Source: Serratia grimesii NBRC 13537
Lineage (GTDB): Bacteria; Pseudomonadota; Gammaproteobacteria; Enterobacterales; Enterobacteriaceae
Length of the DNA stretch: 64,000 nucleotides
NCBI RefSeq assembly: GCF_001590905.1
Contig: NZ_BCTT01000005.1
Coordinates: 124,001-188,000, forward strand
Direction of reading: 5' to 3'
Of the stretch, positions 1 to 10,166 are shown in pieces (position 1 is the first letter of the stretch; every line of letters begins with the position of its first letter). The notes below the pieces were generated by a model that did not search any database, was not told where the DNA came from, and saw only the letters and a list, made by a program, of their open reading frames with translations. The translations under genes were made by a program, and so were the position numbers.

Positions 1-380
1 TGCAAGGTGCTATTGACGCACTCAAGCGCATTGGTCAGGTTGCTGACGACAACATCACTGTTGTCTGGGTCCCGGGCGCTTACGAGTTGCCGCTGACTGC
101 ACGCGTGCTGGCTAACACCGGCAAATATGATGCAGTGATCGCACTGGGCACCGTTATCCGTGGGGGCACCGCGCACTTTGAATATGTCGCGGGCGAAGCC
201 AGCTCTGGCCTGGGCAGTGTTTCTATGAACACTGAAATCCCGGTTGCCTTTGGCGTGCTGACAACCGAAAGCATCGAACAGGCTATCGAACGTGCTGGCA
301 CCAAAGCAGGCAACAAGGGCGCTGAAGCGGCTCTGACCGCACTTGAAATGATTAATGTTATCAAAGCTATTAAAGCCTGA
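1..380 (+). CDS. ribH: 6,7-dimethyl-8-ribityllumazine synthase (5' end outside window)
   Basis: Penultimate step of riboflavin synthesis: condenses 5-amino-6-ribitylaminouracil with 3,4-dihydroxybutanone phosphate to lumazine. The frame is open from base 3. It contains the family segments [10 protein letters not shown], then [14 protein letters not shown] with the catalytic His, then [17 protein letters not shown], and ends in the usual [16 protein letters not shown] tail. By comparison with the 156-aa E. coli protein about 30 N-terminal residues lie upstream of the window. nusB follows after 20 bp, as in E. coli, so the two are probably co-transcribed. E. coli names this gene ribE, other species ribH. 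Confidence 0.97.
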   Translation, partial: QGAIDALKRIGQVADDNITVVWVPGAYELPLTARVLANTGKYDAVIALGTVIRGGTAHFEYVAGEASSGLGSVSMNTEIPVAFGVLTTESIEQAIERAGTKAGNKGAEAALTALEMINVIKAIKA

Positions 381-400
381 ATTTAGTTAAGGGGAATTCC

Positions 401-817
401 GTGAAACCTGCTGCTCGTCGCCGCGCTCGTGAGTGCGCTGTTCAAGCGCTTTACTCTTGGCAGTTGTCTAAAAATGACATTGCCGATGTTGAACACCAGT
501 TCCTGTCGGAGCAAGATGTCAAAGATGTAGACATCGCCTATTTTCGGGAGCTGCTGTCCGGCGTGGCGGTGAATGCAGGTCTGCTGGATAGCCTGATGGC
601 ACCTGTCCTGTCGCGCCAGCTCGAAGAGCTGGGCCAGGTAGAAAGAGCCGTTCTGCGTATTGCGCTGTTTGAGCTGAAAATGCGTGAGGATGTGCCTTAC
701 AAAGTGGCAATCAATGAAGCGATCGAGTTGGCGAAAACCTTCGGCGCTGAAGACAGCCACAAGTTTGTGAATGGTGTGCTGGATAAAGTGGCACCAAGCA
801 TCCGCAAGAAAAAATAA
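401..817 (+). CDS. nusB: Transcription antitermination protein NusB
   Basis: 138 aa, the family's usual size (139 in E. coli). NusB pairs with NusE (S10) on boxA RNA and supports antitermination in rRNA operons. Recognised by the N-terminal [20 protein letters not shown], the [19 protein letters not shown] helix and the C-terminal [20 protein letters not shown] segment. Translation starts at a GTG, with AAGGGG at 390-395 as ribosome binding site. It lies 20 bp after ribH and is followed by a hairpin at 821-850. Confidence 0.97.
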   Translation: MKPAARRRARECAVQALYSWQLSKNDIADVEHQFLSEQDVKDVDIAYFRELLSGVAVNAGLLDSLMAPVLSRQLEELGQVERAVLRIALFELKMREDVPYKVAINEAIELAKTFGAEDSHKFVNGVLDKVAPSIRKKK

Positions 818-820
818 AGA

Positions 821-850
821 ATTAAGGCCGGTATCCCCGGCCTTAATTTC
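821..850 (+). terminator. Hairpin between nusB and thiL
   Basis: Perfect 11-bp inverted repeat (821-831 with 837-847, loop of 5). It has the look of an intrinsic terminator or attenuator after nusB. The T-tract is poor, so read-through into thiL is likely. Confidence 0.6.
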
Positions 851-868
851 ATCTATTGGAATATGACC

Positions 869-1852
869 ATGGCATGTGGCGAATTTGACCTCATTGCCCG
901 CTATTTTGACCGGTTTAAGAGTCTGCGCCGGGACGTACAGTTGGGCATTGGAGATGACTGCGCACTTCTGACAGTGGCAGAAAAACAGCTTTTGGCCGTC
1001 AGTACCGACACTCTGGTTTCGGGCGTTCACTTCCTGTCGGATATCGATCCGGCCGATCTCGGCTACAAAGCACTGGCCGTCAATCTGAGCGATTTGGCCG
1101 CCATGGGCGCCGATCCCGCTTGGCTTTCACTGGCATTAACCCTGCCGGACGTGAATGAGCCTTGGCTGAAGGCGTTCAGTGACAGCCTGTTCGAACAACT
1201 TAATTATTACGGCATGCAGTTGATTGGCGGCGATACCACACGCGGCCCATTAAGCATGACGTTAACCATTCACGGCCTTATCCCAGCGGGTCGGGCGTTG
1301 ACCCGCAGCGGCGCTCGCATTGGTGACTGGATCTACACCACCGGTACGCTGGGTGACAGCGCCGCCGGTCTGGCTATTTTGCAGGATCGTCTGCAGGTGG
1401 TGGACGTTGACGCACGTAATTACCTGGTTGGTCGTCATCTGCGGCCACAACCACGTGTATTGCAGGGACAGGCGCTGCGCGATCTGGCCAGTTCGGCGAT
1501 TGATATTTCGGACGGTTTGATTTCGGATCTGAAACACGTGCTTAGCGCTTCCGAGTGCGGTGCGCGGATCAACCTCGATGAGCTGCCGTTGTCACAGGCG
1601 TTAAGCAGCAATGTGGACGTTGAGCAGGCATTGCGCTGGGCGTTGACCGGCGGTGAGGATTACGAACTCTGCTTCACCGTGCCGGAAATCAACCGTGGTG
1701 CACTGGAGGTGGCGTTAAGCCATCTGGGCGCTGACTATACTTGTATTGGTCAGATTGGCCCGCTTTCCGAAGGCATCAAATTCTACCGCAACGATGAAGC
1801 AGTGGAATTGCCATGGCGTGGCTTTGACCATTTCAGTGAAGGACAGGCGTAA
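869..1852 (+). CDS. thiL: Thiamine-monophosphate kinase
   Basis: Phosphorylates thiamine monophosphate to thiamine diphosphate, the last cofactor step. The protein is 327 aa. It shows the PurM/ThiL-type Mg-ATP motifs GIGDDCALL (about residues 27-34), the [11 protein letters not shown] segment, [19 protein letters not shown] and SGLISD-like SDGLISDL. An in-frame ATG six bases upstream (863) exists, but the second ATG (869) matches the family N-terminus MACGEF and lies at a better distance from TTGGA (856-860). pgpA starts 1 bp after the stop codon, so translation is probably coupled. Confidence 0.96.
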   Translation: MACGEFDLIARYFDRFKSLRRDVQLGIGDDCALLTVAEKQLLAVSTDTLVSGVHFLSDIDPADLGYKALAVNLSDLAAMGADPAWLSLALTLPDVNEPWLKAFSDSLFEQLNYYGMQLIGGDTTRGPLSMTLTIHGLIPAGRALTRSGARIGDWIYTTGTLGDSAAGLAILQDRLQVVDVDARNYLVGRHLRPQPRVLQGQALRDLASSAIDISDGLISDLKHVLSASECGARINLDELPLSQALSSNVDVEQALRWALTGGEDYELCFTVPEINRGALEVALSHLGADYTCIGQIGPLSEGIKFYRNDEAVELPWRGFDHFSEGQA

Positions 1853-1853
1853 C

Positions 1854-2348
1854 ATGGATGAAGCTAAACGCCGCTTGCGGATGAGTAATCCGTGGCACCT
1901 GCTGGCAACCGGCTTCGGCAGTGGTTTGTCGCCAGTCATGCCTGGGACGATGGGATCACTGGCTGCGATTCCGTTTTGGCTGCTGCTGATCCAACTGCCT
2001 TGGCAACTGTATTCACTCTTAGTGATGTTCAGTATCTGTATCGGTGTTTATCTGTGCCATCAGACCGCCAAAGACATGAAGGTGCACGATCACGGCAGCA
2101 TCGTCTGGGACGAGTTTGTCGGTATGTGGATCACGCTGATGGCACTGCCGGTCAACGACTGGCAATGGGTCGCAGCTGGTTTCGTGATTTTCCGTATTTT
2201 GGATATCTGGAAGCCATGGCCGATTCGCTGGTTTGATCGCAACGTTCATGGCGGCATGGGCATCATGGTCGATGACATCGTCGCTGGGGTGTTTTCCGCC
2301 GGTATTATCTACCTGATTGGGCACCACTGGCCGGTTGGGTTGTTCTGA
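1854..2348 (+). CDS. pgpA: Phosphatidylglycerophosphatase A
   Basis: Inner-membrane phosphatase that makes phosphatidylglycerol from phosphatidylglycerophosphate. 164 aa, slightly shorter at the N-terminus than E. coli PgpA. Diagnostic stretches are SNPWHLLATGFGSGLSP, the acidic HDHGSIVWDEFVGMW and FDRNVHGGMGIMVDDIVAG, separated by hydrophobic segments. The reading frame is open further upstream, but the ATG at 1854, one base after thiL, is the sensible start. A bidirectional terminator follows at 2352-2380. Confidence 0.95.
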   Translation: MDEAKRRLRMSNPWHLLATGFGSGLSPVMPGTMGSLAAIPFWLLLIQLPWQLYSLLVMFSICIGVYLCHQTAKDMKVHDHGSIVWDEFVGMWITLMALPVNDWQWVAAGFVIFRILDIWKPWPIRWFDRNVHGGMGIMVDDIVAGVFSAGIIYLIGHHWPVGLF

Positions 2349-2351
2349 TGA

Positions 2352-2380
2352 CAAGGGCGCAGTGCAATACTGCGCCCTTG
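2352..2380. terminator. Bidirectional terminator between pgpA and yajO
   Basis: Perfect 11-bp stem (2352-2362 with 2370-2380) with a 7-nt loop, between two convergent genes. The stem is GC-rich with A/T ends. Confidence 0.7.
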
Positions 2381-2394
2381 AGCACCACGCTACG

Positions 2395-3369
2395 CTATTC
2401 AAATCCTGTCACATGATGCGGCACATAGGCCGTTTCCAGCTCGGCAATTTCCTCCGGTGTTAACGTAAGATCGACGGCGGCGACGGCGTCTTCCAGATGG
2501 TCATGGCGTGATGCGCCGATAATTGGGGCGCTGACGACCGGCTTACTCAACAGCCACGCCAGTGCAACTTGCGCACGGGACACACCGCGTTCTTCGGCAA
2601 TACTGGCTACGCGCTCTGCGATAATGGCATCGATGCCTTCGGTTTCATCGTACAGGTTTTTACCAACCTGATCAGACACCAGCCGTGCAGTGCTTTCTCC
2701 CCAGGGGCGTGTTAAGCGGCCCCGCGCCAGTGGGCTCCATGGCAGTACTGCAATGCCTTCGGCAGCGCACAGCGGCAGCATCTCACGCTCTTCTTCGCGT
2801 TGGATCAGATTGTATTGATCCTGCATGCTGACAAAGCGTGTCCAGCCGTGCAGATCGGCGGTGTACAGCGCCTTGGCAAACTGCCAGGCGTACATCGAGG
2901 ATGCGCCGATGTAACGCGCCTTACCGGCTTTCACCACTTCATGCAGCGCTTCCAGCGTTTCCTCCAGCGGCGTTTCATAATCCCAGCGGTGAATCTGCAA
3001 CAGATCAACATAATCGGTGCCCAAGCGCCGCAAACTGTCGTCGATGGACTGCATGATTTTGGCGCGCGACAGCCCGCGCTCCAGATTGCTCAGTGGGAAA
3101 TAGACTTTGGTGGCAATCACCACTTGGTCACGGCGGGCATAATCGCGCAGTGCTCGACCAACAATCTCCTCACTGCTGCCATCTGAGTAGCTGTTGGCGG
3201 TGTCAAAGAAGTTGATACCGGCATCCAGGGCCTGCTTCAGCAGCGGGCGACTGCTTTCTTCGGGTAGCGTCCAGGCGTGATTGCCACGGCTGGGTTCACC
3301 GTAGGTCATGCAGCCCAGACAGATACGCGAGACGTTCAGGTCGGTGCTGCCCAGTTTCAGATACTTCAT
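2395..3369 (-). CDS. yajO: Aldo/keto reductase (YajO family)
   Basis: NADPH-dependent aldo/keto reductase of 324 aa, the same length as E. coli YajO. A TIM-barrel oxidoreductase with the AKR signature: FFDTANSYSDGSSEE carries the catalytic Asp and Tyr, ATKVYF the Lys, and LLQIHRWD the His. In E. coli it has been linked to 1-deoxyxylulose metabolism, consistent with its place next to dxs; the true substrate here cannot be read. The frame opens with a GTG 21 bases further up, but the ATG at 3369 has a strong GGGAGG ribosome binding site and matches the family N-terminus MKYLKLG. Confidence 0.93.
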   Translation of the reverse strand: MKYLKLGSTDLNVSRICLGCMTYGEPSRGNHAWTLPEESSRPLLKQALDAGINFFDTANSYSDGSSEEIVGRALRDYARRDQVVIATKVYFPLSNLERGLSRAKIMQSIDDSLRRLGTDYVDLLQIHRWDYETPLEETLEALHEVVKAGKARYIGASSMYAWQFAKALYTADLHGWTRFVSMQDQYNLIQREEEREMLPLCAAEGIAVLPWSPLARGRLTRPWGESTARLVSDQVGKNLYDETEGIDAIIAERVASIAEERGVSRAQVALAWLLSKPVVSAPIIGASRHDHLEDAVAAVDLTLTPEEIAELETAYVPHHVTGFE

Positions 3370-3432
3370 GCTTGCCTCCCGTGTTAGCACAGAACTTTAA
3401 CTGTAGCGGATTTTCAGGAGGCAGAAATGAAA

Positions 3433-3455
3433 ACGCCCCCGCAAAGCGGAGGCGT
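3433..3455 (-). terminator. Terminator downstream of dxs
   Basis: On the minus strand a 10-bp GC stem with one mismatch and a 3-nt loop is followed by TTTTCATTT. It lies between the dxs stop codon and yajO. Confidence 0.7.
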
Positions 3456-3475
3456 CGGTCAATGTGACGTAGGGA

Positions 3476-5341
3476 TTATTGCGCCAGCCATACATCGATT
3501 TGCCGCTGGATGCCTGCGGTATCCAGACCCAGATCGACGCGGACTTCTTCCTGGCTGCCCTGAGAGACAAAATAATCCGGCAGGCCGATATTCAGCACAG
3601 GGACTACACGGCGCTTGGCCATCAGCAACTCGTTTACGCCGCTGCCGGCACCGCCCATAATGGCGTTTTCTTCCAGTGTAACCAGTGCATCGTGGCTGGC
3701 CGCTAGTTTCAGCACCAGTTGTTCGTCAAGTGGCTTCACGAAACGCATATCCACCAACGTGGCGTTCATGGCTTCCGCCACCTGTGCCGCTTCCGGCAAC
3801 AGGGTCCCGAAGTTCAGGATTGCCAGCTTTTCACCTTCGCGGCGGACCACGCCTTTGCCTATCGGCAGTGCGCTGAGCGGCTCCAGTGGTGCACCGGTGC
3901 CGTTGCCACGTGGATAGCGCACGGCGCTTGGGCCTTCATTATAGTGATAACCGGTGTACAGCATCTGACGGCACTCGTTCTCGTCGCTTGGCGTCATGAT
4001 CACCATGGTTGGGATACAACGCATGAATGACAGATCGAATGCACCTTGGTGAGTCTGGCCGTCGGCGCCGACAATGCCGCCACGATCGATAGCAAACATC
4101 ACCGGTAACTTTTGAATGGCGACGTCGTGAATCAACTGATCGTAAGCACGTTGAAGGAAGGTGGAATAAATTGCCACCACCGGCTTATAGCCGCCAATCG
4201 CCAGCCCGGCGGCGAAGGTCACCGCATGCTGCTCGGCGATAGCCACGTCAAAATATTGCTGTGGATAGTCACGGGAGAATTGCACCATGCCAGAGCCTTC
4301 ACGCATTGCGGGAGTGATGGCCATCAGCGAGCTGTCCTTGGCGGCCGTTTCACACAGCCAATCACCAAAGACTTTTGAATAGGTTGGCAGGCCCCCCGCG
4401 CTTTTCGGCAGAGTACCACTGGCTGGATCGAATTTGGGTACCGCATGGAAACTGATTGGATCTTTTTCCGCTGGGGCGTAACCACGGCCTTTTTTGGTCA
4501 TGATATGCAGCAACTGCGGGCCTTTCAGATCGCGCATGTTTTTCAGCGTGGCAACCAGACCCTGGACATCGTGACCGTCGACTGGGCCAATGTAGTTAAA
4601 GCCCAGCTCTTCGAACAGCGTGCCCGGCACGACCATGCCTTTCAGGTGTTCTTCGGTGCGTTTGACCAGCTCTTTGATTGGCGGCAAGCCAGAGAGTACT
4701 TTTTTTCCGCCCTCACGCAGGGTGGAGTAGAGTTTACCGGAAAGCAGCTGTGCCAGATGGTTATTCAGGGCACCGACATTCTCTGAGATCGACATTTCGT
4801 TGTCGTTCAGAACCACCAGCATGTCTGGGTTAATGTCGCCAGCGTGATTCATGGCTTCAAACGCCATACCAGCGGTGATTGCGCCATCGCCGATCACGCA
4901 GACGGTGCGGCGATTTTTGCCTTCGCGCTCCGCTGCTACCGCCATGCCGAGCCCAGCGCTGATCGATGTAGAGGAGTGGCCAACCGACAGCACATCGTAT
5001 TCGCTTTCCGCACGCCACGGGAAAGGATGAAGGCCATTTTTCTGACGAATAGTGGCGATTTTGTCACGGCGGCCGGTCAGAATTTTATGTGGGTAGGCTT
5101 GGTGGCCAACGTCCCATACCAGGTGATCGAACGGTGTTTGGTACACATAGTGCAACGCCACCGTCAGTTCGACGGTACCCAGCCCGGACGCAAAATGGCC
5201 GCTGGAGCGGCTGACGCTGTCCAGGAGGTATTGCCGAAGTTCGTCACACAGTTTCGGCAGGCTCTCTTTTGGGAGCGAGCGGAGTTCATCGGGATTTTCC
5301 GCTAGCGCCAAGGTCGGGTATTTGGCTATATCAAGACTCAT
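3476..5341 (-). CDS. dxs: 1-deoxy-D-xylulose-5-phosphate synthase
   Basis: First and rate-limiting enzyme of the MEP isoprenoid pathway; also supplies DXP for thiamine and pyridoxal synthesis. 621 aa (620 in E. coli). The thiamine-diphosphate binding motif GDGAITAG (151-158) continues to the Asn near 181. The transketolase-like glutamate lies in [15 protein letters not shown], followed by [18 protein letters not shown]. Lies downstream of xseB-ispA on the same strand, separated by a degenerate ERIC element, which may alter expression relative to ispA. Confidence 0.98.
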   Translation of the reverse strand: MSLDIAKYPTLALAENPDELRSLPKESLPKLCDELRQYLLDSVSRSSGHFASGLGTVELTVALHYVYQTPFDHLVWDVGHQAYPHKILTGRRDKIATIRQKNGLHPFPWRAESEYDVLSVGHSSTSISAGLGMAVAAEREGKNRRTVCVIGDGAITAGMAFEAMNHAGDINPDMLVVLNDNEMSISENVGALNNHLAQLLSGKLYSTLREGGKKVLSGLPPIKELVKRTEEHLKGMVVPGTLFEELGFNYIGPVDGHDVQGLVATLKNMRDLKGPQLLHIMTKKGRGYAPAEKDPISFHAVPKFDPASGTLPKSAGGLPTYSKVFGDWLCETAAKDSSLMAITPAMREGSGMVQFSRDYPQQYFDVAIAEQHAVTFAAGLAIGGYKPVVAIYSTFLQRAYDQLIHDVAIQKLPVMFAIDRGGIVGADGQTHQGAFDLSFMRCIPTMVIMTPSDENECRQMLYTGYHYNEGPSAVRYPRGNGTGAPLEPLSALPIGKGVVRREGEKLAILNFGTLLPEAAQVAEAMNATLVDMRFVKPLDEQLVLKLAASHDALVTLEENAIMGGAGSGVNELLMAKRRVVPVLNIGLPDYFVSQGSQEEVRVDLGLDTAGIQRQIDVWLAQ

Positions 5342-5365
5342 TCGATACTCATATCAGAGGATTTT

Positions 5366-5487
5366 ACCCTTCATCTTTCAAGGTGCAGCGGTGTTGACCG
5401 CTTTCTCTCATCCCGGTCACCGGGATGACCCAGTTCCGGGGGTTTCGCTCAGTTTCCGCCTGGCTGCAACTTGAAATCAATTGGGTA
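5366..5487. repeat. ERIC-like element, degenerate
   Basis: About 122 bp between dxs and ispA. The ends TACCCTTCATCTTTCAAGG and GCTGCAACTTGAAATCAA match ERIC ends. The middle retains the paired CCCGGTCACCGGG and the GGGGGTTTCGCTCAG arm. It is more diverged than the copy at 22.4 kb. Confidence 0.75.
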
Positions 5488-5499
5488 TTACGTCACACG

Positions 5500-6420
5500 T
5501 TAATTGTCGCGTTCAATAATGAAGCTGGCTAACGCTCGCAATGGCGCTGTGTTATAAGATTGTGCTGCCAAAGTATCTAATGCAGCTAAAGCTTCCTGAT
5601 AGAGATCCCACGCTTTTGCTTTCGCGCTGTCAAGCCCGAGCAAAGCTGGATAGGTGCTCTTTCCATGTTGCTGGTCTGCGCCTTGGCGTTTGCCTATTTT
5701 TTCGGTTTCGCCGACCACATCTAAAATATCATCCTGTACCTGAAACGCCAGACCAATTGCGGCCGCGTAACGGTCGAGCTGCGGCAACGCTGCACGGCCA
5801 GGTTCACCCGCAGCCAAGGCTCCAAGGCGAACTGCGGCGCGGATCAATGCGCCGGTCTTATGGCGATGGATCTGCTCCAATGCTTCCAGGCCAACCTGCT
5901 GATCTTCGGCTTCGAGATCCAGCGACTGGCCACCACACATACCCGCAACACCGCTGGCGGTAGCCAACTCGGAAACCATCGCCAACCGATCACGCAACGC
6001 CACATCGGGCATATCGGCATCGGCCAGAATGGAAAATGCCAGCGTTTGCAGGGCATCGCCGGCCAAAATGGCGTTGGCCTCACCAAATTTGATGTGGCAG
6101 GTCGGCTGACCACGACGCAGGTCGTCGTCGTCCATTGCCGGCAGATCGTCATGGATCAGTGAATAGGCGTGAATGCATTCTACCGCAGCTGCGGGCGCAT
6201 CCAAATTATTCAGTGATACACCAAACATCTGCCCAGTGGTGTATACCAGGAACGGACGTAGGCGTTTGCCGCCCAGCAACGCGCCATGACGCATTGCCGC
6301 CACCATATTGCCATTGTTGAACGGCAACGGTGCGATAAAATCCAGCAGCGTGCGGTCGGCCCGCTGGCGTAACGCCTGCAACTGGTCAGAAAAAGCGGTT
6401 TGTTGGACGGTCTCGGACAT
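5500..6420 (-). CDS. ispA: Farnesyl diphosphate synthase (geranyltranstransferase)
   Basis: Condenses IPP with DMAPP and GPP to farnesyl diphosphate. 306 aa (E. coli 299). The first aspartate-rich motif DDLPAMDD spans 91-98 and the second, DDILD, 230-234; the chain-length region ECIHAYSLIH precedes the first. xseB ends 5 bp upstream, so xseB-ispA form one operon, with dxs beyond the ERIC insertion. Confidence 0.97.
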   Translation of the reverse strand: MSETVQQTAFSDQLQALRQRADRTLLDFIAPLPFNNGNMVAAMRHGALLGGKRLRPFLVYTTGQMFGVSLNNLDAPAAAVECIHAYSLIHDDLPAMDDDDLRRGQPTCHIKFGEANAILAGDALQTLAFSILADADMPDVALRDRLAMVSELATASGVAGMCGGQSLDLEAEDQQVGLEALEQIHRHKTGALIRAAVRLGALAAGEPGRAALPQLDRYAAAIGLAFQVQDDILDVVGETEKIGKRQGADQQHGKSTYPALLGLDSAKAKAWDLYQEALAALDTLAAQSYNTAPLRALASFIIERDN

Positions 6421-6425
6421 GGTGA

Positions 6426-6689
6426 TTACTCGGCATCCGGTGTGAAAGGCGCCAGTGCAGTATCATCGGCACTGTCGTTAAGCAGAATTTGTACGCGTTG
6501 CTCCGCTTGTTGAAGCTTCTGCTGACCCTGACGCGCCAGCTGTACGCCACGCTCGAACTCATTGAGTGCATCTTCCAACGGCAATTCACCCGATTCCAGA
6601 CGCGTTACGATGCTTTCAAGCTCGCTGAGGGAGCTTTCAAAGCTGACGCTTTGCTCTGTACTGTCTGATTGTGCAGGTTTTTTCGGCAT
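6426..6689 (-). CDS. xseB: Exodeoxyribonuclease VII small subunit
   Basis: Small subunit that binds XseA to form the single-strand-specific exonuclease VII. 87 aa (E. coli 80). The conserved core is [26 protein letters not shown] and [21 protein letters not shown], a helical coiled-coil-prone protein. The extra residues form a polar insertion after MPKK. First gene of the xseB-ispA-(dxs) group. Confidence 0.95.
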   Translation of the reverse strand: MPKKPAQSDSTEQSVSFESSLSELESIVTRLESGELPLEDALNEFERGVQLARQGQQKLQQAEQRVQILLNDSADDTALAPFTPDAE

Positions 6690-6824
6690 AATTTTCTTTT
6701 TACATCATCATGTGAACAGTAGCGCCAGAGCCTATCCTAGCGGATTTTGATTAGCAAATCATGGCGCGCATGTGTGGTTTTGTGCACCGAGCCCCACCAG
6801 ATGGTGGTATACTCTGCGCCGCAA

Positions 6825-6873
6825 ATGCGATTGATAAAACATTCGGCAGCCCCGAGGGTTTTATCAATCGCAT
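6825..6873. repeat. Long perfect inverted repeat upstream of thiI
   Basis: A 16-bp perfect inverted repeat (6825-6840 with 6858-6873) with a 17-nt loop sits in the divergent xseB/thiI intergenic region, about 50 bp before the thiI start. It has no T-tract on either side and is AT-rich, so a terminator is unlikely. It could be an operator or a 5'-UTR structure of thiI. A possible -10 box, TATACT, lies just upstream at 6809. Confidence 0.8.
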
Positions 6874-6921
6874 ATACATTGTAAATCCTTTTCCCACGTA
6901 ATTCTGACAATAAAGACCGCC

Positions 6922-8370
6922 ATGAAGTTTATCATTAAATTGTTCCCGGAAATCACCATCAAGAGCCAATCTGTGCGCTTGCGCTTTATCAAGATCCTCT
7001 CGACCAGTATCCGCAACGTCCTGAAGCAGTATGATGAAACACTGGCGGTTGTCCGTCACTGGGATCATATCGAAGTTCGCGCCAAAGATGAAAATCAGCG
7101 TCCGATTATTGCTGACGCACTGACGCGCATTCCCGGTATACACCACATTTTGGAAGTGGAAGACCGTGACTATACCGACATCCACCATATTTTCGAGCAG
7201 ACGCTGGAAGCCTACCGTGAACAATTGGAAGGTAAAACCTTCTGTGTGCGCGTCAAACGCCGTGGCAAGCAGGACTTTAACTCCCAGGACGTTGAGCGTT
7301 ACGTCGGCGGCGGTCTGAACCAGCATATTGAAAGTGCACGCGTTAAGCTGTCGCATCCGCAGGTGACGGTCAATCTGGAAATTGAAGACGACAAGTTGAT
7401 GTTGGTGAAAGCCCGTCGTGAAGGCATCGGTGGTTACCCTGTGGGTACACAGGAAGACGTGTTGTCGCTGATTTCTGGTGGTTTCGACTCGGGTGTTTCC
7501 AGCTATATGCTGATGCGTCGTGGTTGCCGCGTACATTATTGCTTCTTCAACCTGGGGGGCGCGGCGCATGAAATTGGCGTGCGTCAGGTAGCTCACTACC
7601 TGTGGAACCGTTTTGCCAGTTCGCACAAGGTGCGGTTTATCGCTATCGATTTTGAACCTGTGGTGGGCGAGATCCTGGAAAAGGTCGAAGACGGCCAGAT
7701 GGGTGTGGTGCTTAAGCGCATGATGGTTCGTGCTGCTTCGCAGATTGCCGAACGTTATGGCGTGCAGGCACTGGTGACCGGTGAGGCCTTGGGCCAGGTG
7801 TCCAGCCAGACGCTGACGAACCTGCGCCTGATCGACAACGCGTCCGATACGCTGATCCTGCGTCCGCTGATCTCCCACGATAAAGAACACATCATCAAAG
7901 TGGCGCGTGAGATTGGCACCGAGGATTTTGCCAAGACTATGCCGGAATACTGCGGCGTGATTTCGAAAAGCCCGACGGTAAAAGCAATCAAAGCGAAAAT
8001 CGAAGAAGAAGAGGGTAACTTTGATTTCAGCATTCTCGATCGTGTGGTGAGCGAAGCCAAGAACGTGGATATTCGTACTATCGCCGAGCAGACGCAGGAA
8101 CAGGTTACCGAAGTGGAAACCGTGGCGGCGTTTGGCACTGACGAGGTGATCCTGGATATTCGTTCTAACGACGAACAGGAAGACAAGCCACTGAAGTTGG
8201 ATCAGGTTGAGGTAAAATCACTGCCGTTCTACAAGCTCAGCACCCAGTTTGGCGATTTGGACCAGAGCAAAACCTACCTGCTGTACTGTGAGCGTGGCGT
8301 GATGAGCCGCCTGCAGGCGCTGTATTTGCTGGAGCAAGGGTTCACTAACGTGAAGGTCTATCGACCATAA
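6922..8370 (+). CDS. thiI: tRNA 4-thiouridine synthetase / ThiS sulfurtransferase
   Basis: Introduces 4-thiouridine at tRNA position 8 and transfers sulfur to ThiS for thiazole synthesis. 482 aa, the same as E. coli. Domain order: N-terminal ferredoxin-like and THUMP region, adenylating PP-loop domain with [11 protein letters not shown], and C-terminal rhodanese domain. The catalytic rhodanese cysteine is Cys456 in YCERGVM; Cys344 in [10 protein letters not shown] is its disulfide partner. The rhodanese extension is found only in some lineages, including enterobacteria. Divergent from xseB-ispA; an ERIC-like element follows. Confidence 0.98.
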   Translation: MKFIIKLFPEITIKSQSVRLRFIKILSTSIRNVLKQYDETLAVVRHWDHIEVRAKDENQRPIIADALTRIPGIHHILEVEDRDYTDIHHIFEQTLEAYREQLEGKTFCVRVKRRGKQDFNSQDVERYVGGGLNQHIESARVKLSHPQVTVNLEIEDDKLMLVKARREGIGGYPVGTQEDVLSLISGGFDSGVSSYMLMRRGCRVHYCFFNLGGAAHEIGVRQVAHYLWNRFASSHKVRFIAIDFEPVVGEILEKVEDGQMGVVLKRMMVRAASQIAERYGVQALVTGEALGQVSSQTLTNLRLIDNASDTLILRPLISHDKEHIIKVAREIGTEDFAKTMPEYCGVISKSPTVKAIKAKIEEEEGNFDFSILDRVVSEAKNVDIRTIAEQTQEQVTEVETVAAFGTDEVILDIRSNDEQEDKPLKLDQVEVKSLPFYKLSTQFGDLDQSKTYLLYCERGVMSRLQALYLLEQGFTNVKVYRP

Positions 8371-8373
8371 TCC

Positions 8374-8490
8374 ACTTCATACTTAAAGCTGCAACTGTGT
8401 TGGCTGCGTACACTGACCCGGTCACTTACTCAGGTAAGCTCCCGGGGATTCCCGTACTAGCCGCCTTATTGCAACTCCAATTATTTTGCG
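8374..8490. repeat. ERIC-like element
   Basis: About 115 bp between the convergent thiI and yajL genes. The left end has ACTTAAAGCTGCAAC; the middle has GGTCACTTACTCAGGTAAGC and CCCGGGGATTC; the right end is GCCGCCTTATTGCAACTCCA. These are diagnostic ERIC blocks, with a somewhat shortened left arm. Confidence 0.8.
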
Positions 8491-8519
8491 GATTTTAGAC
8501 TTTATTTCAGAACGGGGGA

Positions 8520-9110
8520 TTAATCGCGGAAATCGTACATCCCCGGTATTAACACCAGCTGAGCGGCGATCTCCGCCGCTTTGGCTTTACCCAGCAGCAA
8601 ATCAATCAGCTTCAGCGCAAACTCCATTGAAGTTCCCGGCCCCTGGCTGGTGAGCAGATTAACGCGCGCATCATAAACCACACGGCGCTCCATCCATTTA
8701 TCCGCGGGAATGTGTTCTTTCAACCCTGGGAACCCGGTCATATTGCCGATGGGGAACAGATCGTGGTGTTGTAACACCAGTGCCGGTGCTGCACAGATGG
8801 CGGCGACGATATGGCCTTGCAGATGCATTTGGCGCACTTTCTCCACCAGCAGTGGACTGTCACGAAAACATTCGGCACCTTTCAATCCGCCGGGTAGCAC
8901 GATGGCATCAAAAGGCTCGTCCACAATCGACACCAGCGGGGCATCCGCCAACAGTTTAACGCCGCGTGAACAGACAATTGTCAGATCGCCATCGCTCGCC
9001 ACACTGGCCGTGGTGACTTTAACGCCTGCTCGCACCAGCAGATCGATGGTGGTGACGGCTTCGGTTTCTTCGCTACCAGGTGCCAGGCAGACCAGCGCCG
9101 ATACGCTCAT
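8520..9110 (-). CDS. yajL: DJ-1/PfpI family protein YajL (ThiJ)
   Basis: Cytoplasmic DJ-1 superfamily protein; E. coli YajL is described as an oxidative-stress chaperone and protein deglycase. 196 aa from the chosen start, exactly the E. coli length. The nucleophile Cys106 sits in AAICAAPA and the acidic partner in the N-terminal PGSEETEA. An ATG two codons upstream (9116) is possible, but the inner ATG gives better spacing from AAGGA and family-standard numbering. Its start lies inside the 3' end of panE, so the two are translationally coupled. Confidence 0.95.
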   Translation of the reverse strand: MSVSALVCLAPGSEETEAVTTIDLLVRAGVKVTTASVASDGDLTIVCSRGVKLLADAPLVSIVDEPFDAIVLPGGLKGAECFRDSPLLVEKVRQMHLQGHIVAAICAAPALVLQHHDLFPIGNMTGFPGLKEHIPADKWMERRVVYDARVNLLTSQGPGTSMEFALKLIDLLLGKAKAAEIAAQLVLIPGMYDFRD

Positions 9111-9984
9111 ATTCATTTTCCTTTCGCTTTATCAATTCAAACAGCCGCGCATTTTCTGGCAGGGTTACGCCGTGGCTACGTGCGCGGCGCAGCAGGTAGC
9201 CGGTAATGTAGTCGATCTCTGTGTGGCGTTGGGTACGGATGTCTTGCAGCATCGAAGAAATGTTGTCTGCGGTACTCTGGATCACGGCCATGACGTACTG
9301 TAGCAACCCCTCGCAAGAGGTGTGGTAGCCCTCCATTTCCATCACACTGGAGACTTCGCGGCAGATAGCTTCAACTTGCTCTGGATAGCGCTGAAGATCA
9401 CCATTACGGCAGTTATACAGCGCCGTTAACGGGTTGATCACGCAGTTGACGGCTAACTTACACCAATTCGCAGAGGCAATATTATTGTGCCAGGCGACAT
9501 CCGGCAACGCTTGATGTAACACCTCTGCCAGGTGGCTGAGGGATATCGCCGCAGGGGAGGTCGGGCCAATATGAGTGGTTCCGCCAGCGACATGGATAAT
9601 AGTGCTGCCGTCATGGCGTGCTGCATGGGTTGTCGTCCCCTGCAATATCGGCTGGTTGTTTGCTGGAAGTTCGTCCTGAGTACCCATACCGTTATGCAGT
9701 AACAGGATGGCACAGCGCGGGTTTAACTTCGGCAACAGCGCACTGACTGCGCCGGACACCTGCCAGGCTTTCAAGGTGACCAGTAGCAATTCACTCTGCG
9801 CCAAATGTTCGGGATCGTTAGTGGGCAAATTACGGTTGAACGAGGGGCCATTAGGCTCAATTACGTTCACTGCGCAGAAGGGTTGTGGCACACGTAACCA
9901 TCCCTGTACGTCGTGGCCCTGCTGATAAAGCCGAGAGAGCCACAGCTGTCCGAGCGCACCGCAACCAAGAATAGTTATTTTCAT
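9073..9984 (-). CDS. panE: 2-dehydropantoate 2-reductase
   Basis: Ketopantoate reductase of pantothenate/CoA synthesis; NADPH-dependent. 303 aa as in E. coli. N-terminal Rossmann motif GCGALG (residues 7-12). Central [10 protein letters not shown] and the segment [17 protein letters not shown] carry the catalytic Lys and Asn. The C-terminal ApbA helical domain contains the conserved [10 protein letters not shown]. The 3' end overlaps yajL by about 38 bp. Confidence 0.97.
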   Translation of the reverse strand: MKITILGCGALGQLWLSRLYQQGHDVQGWLRVPQPFCAVNVIEPNGPSFNRNLPTNDPEHLAQSELLLVTLKAWQVSGAVSALLPKLNPRCAILLLHNGMGTQDELPANNQPILQGTTTHAARHDGSTIIHVAGGTTHIGPTSPAAISLSHLAEVLHQALPDVAWHNNIASANWCKLAVNCVINPLTALYNCRNGDLQRYPEQVEAICREVSSVMEMEGYHTSCEGLLQYVMAVIQSTADNISSMLQDIRTQRHTEIDYITGYLLRRARSHGVTLPENARLFELIKRKENEYERIGAGLPGTW

Positions 9985-10166
9985 CCAGACTCCTTGGGGG
10001 AACGGGGATATCGCTCAATTACTGTCGTATAATTATAGACTTTTCTGCTGTTCGACGGGTTATTCGCCAACAGGTTAGGCAGATTTTGCCTGAGGCCTTA
10101 AAGCGGTTATCATGCTCGGCATCGAAATCGCCTATCGCATTAGGCTCTCATTCAGGAGGAAGAAGT

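Noticed and set aside
4844..5305. 153-codon frame antisense to dxs
   Set aside because: Shadow of dxs without ribosome binding site or family features.
6825..6873. Possible thiamine (TPP) riboswitch before thiI
   Set aside because: The conserved THI-box CTGAGA and related motifs are not present; only a simple long hairpin is seen.
6751..7890. 379-codon frame antisense to thiI
   Set aside because: Antisense shadow of a certain gene; amino-acid composition and lack of domain features argue against coding.
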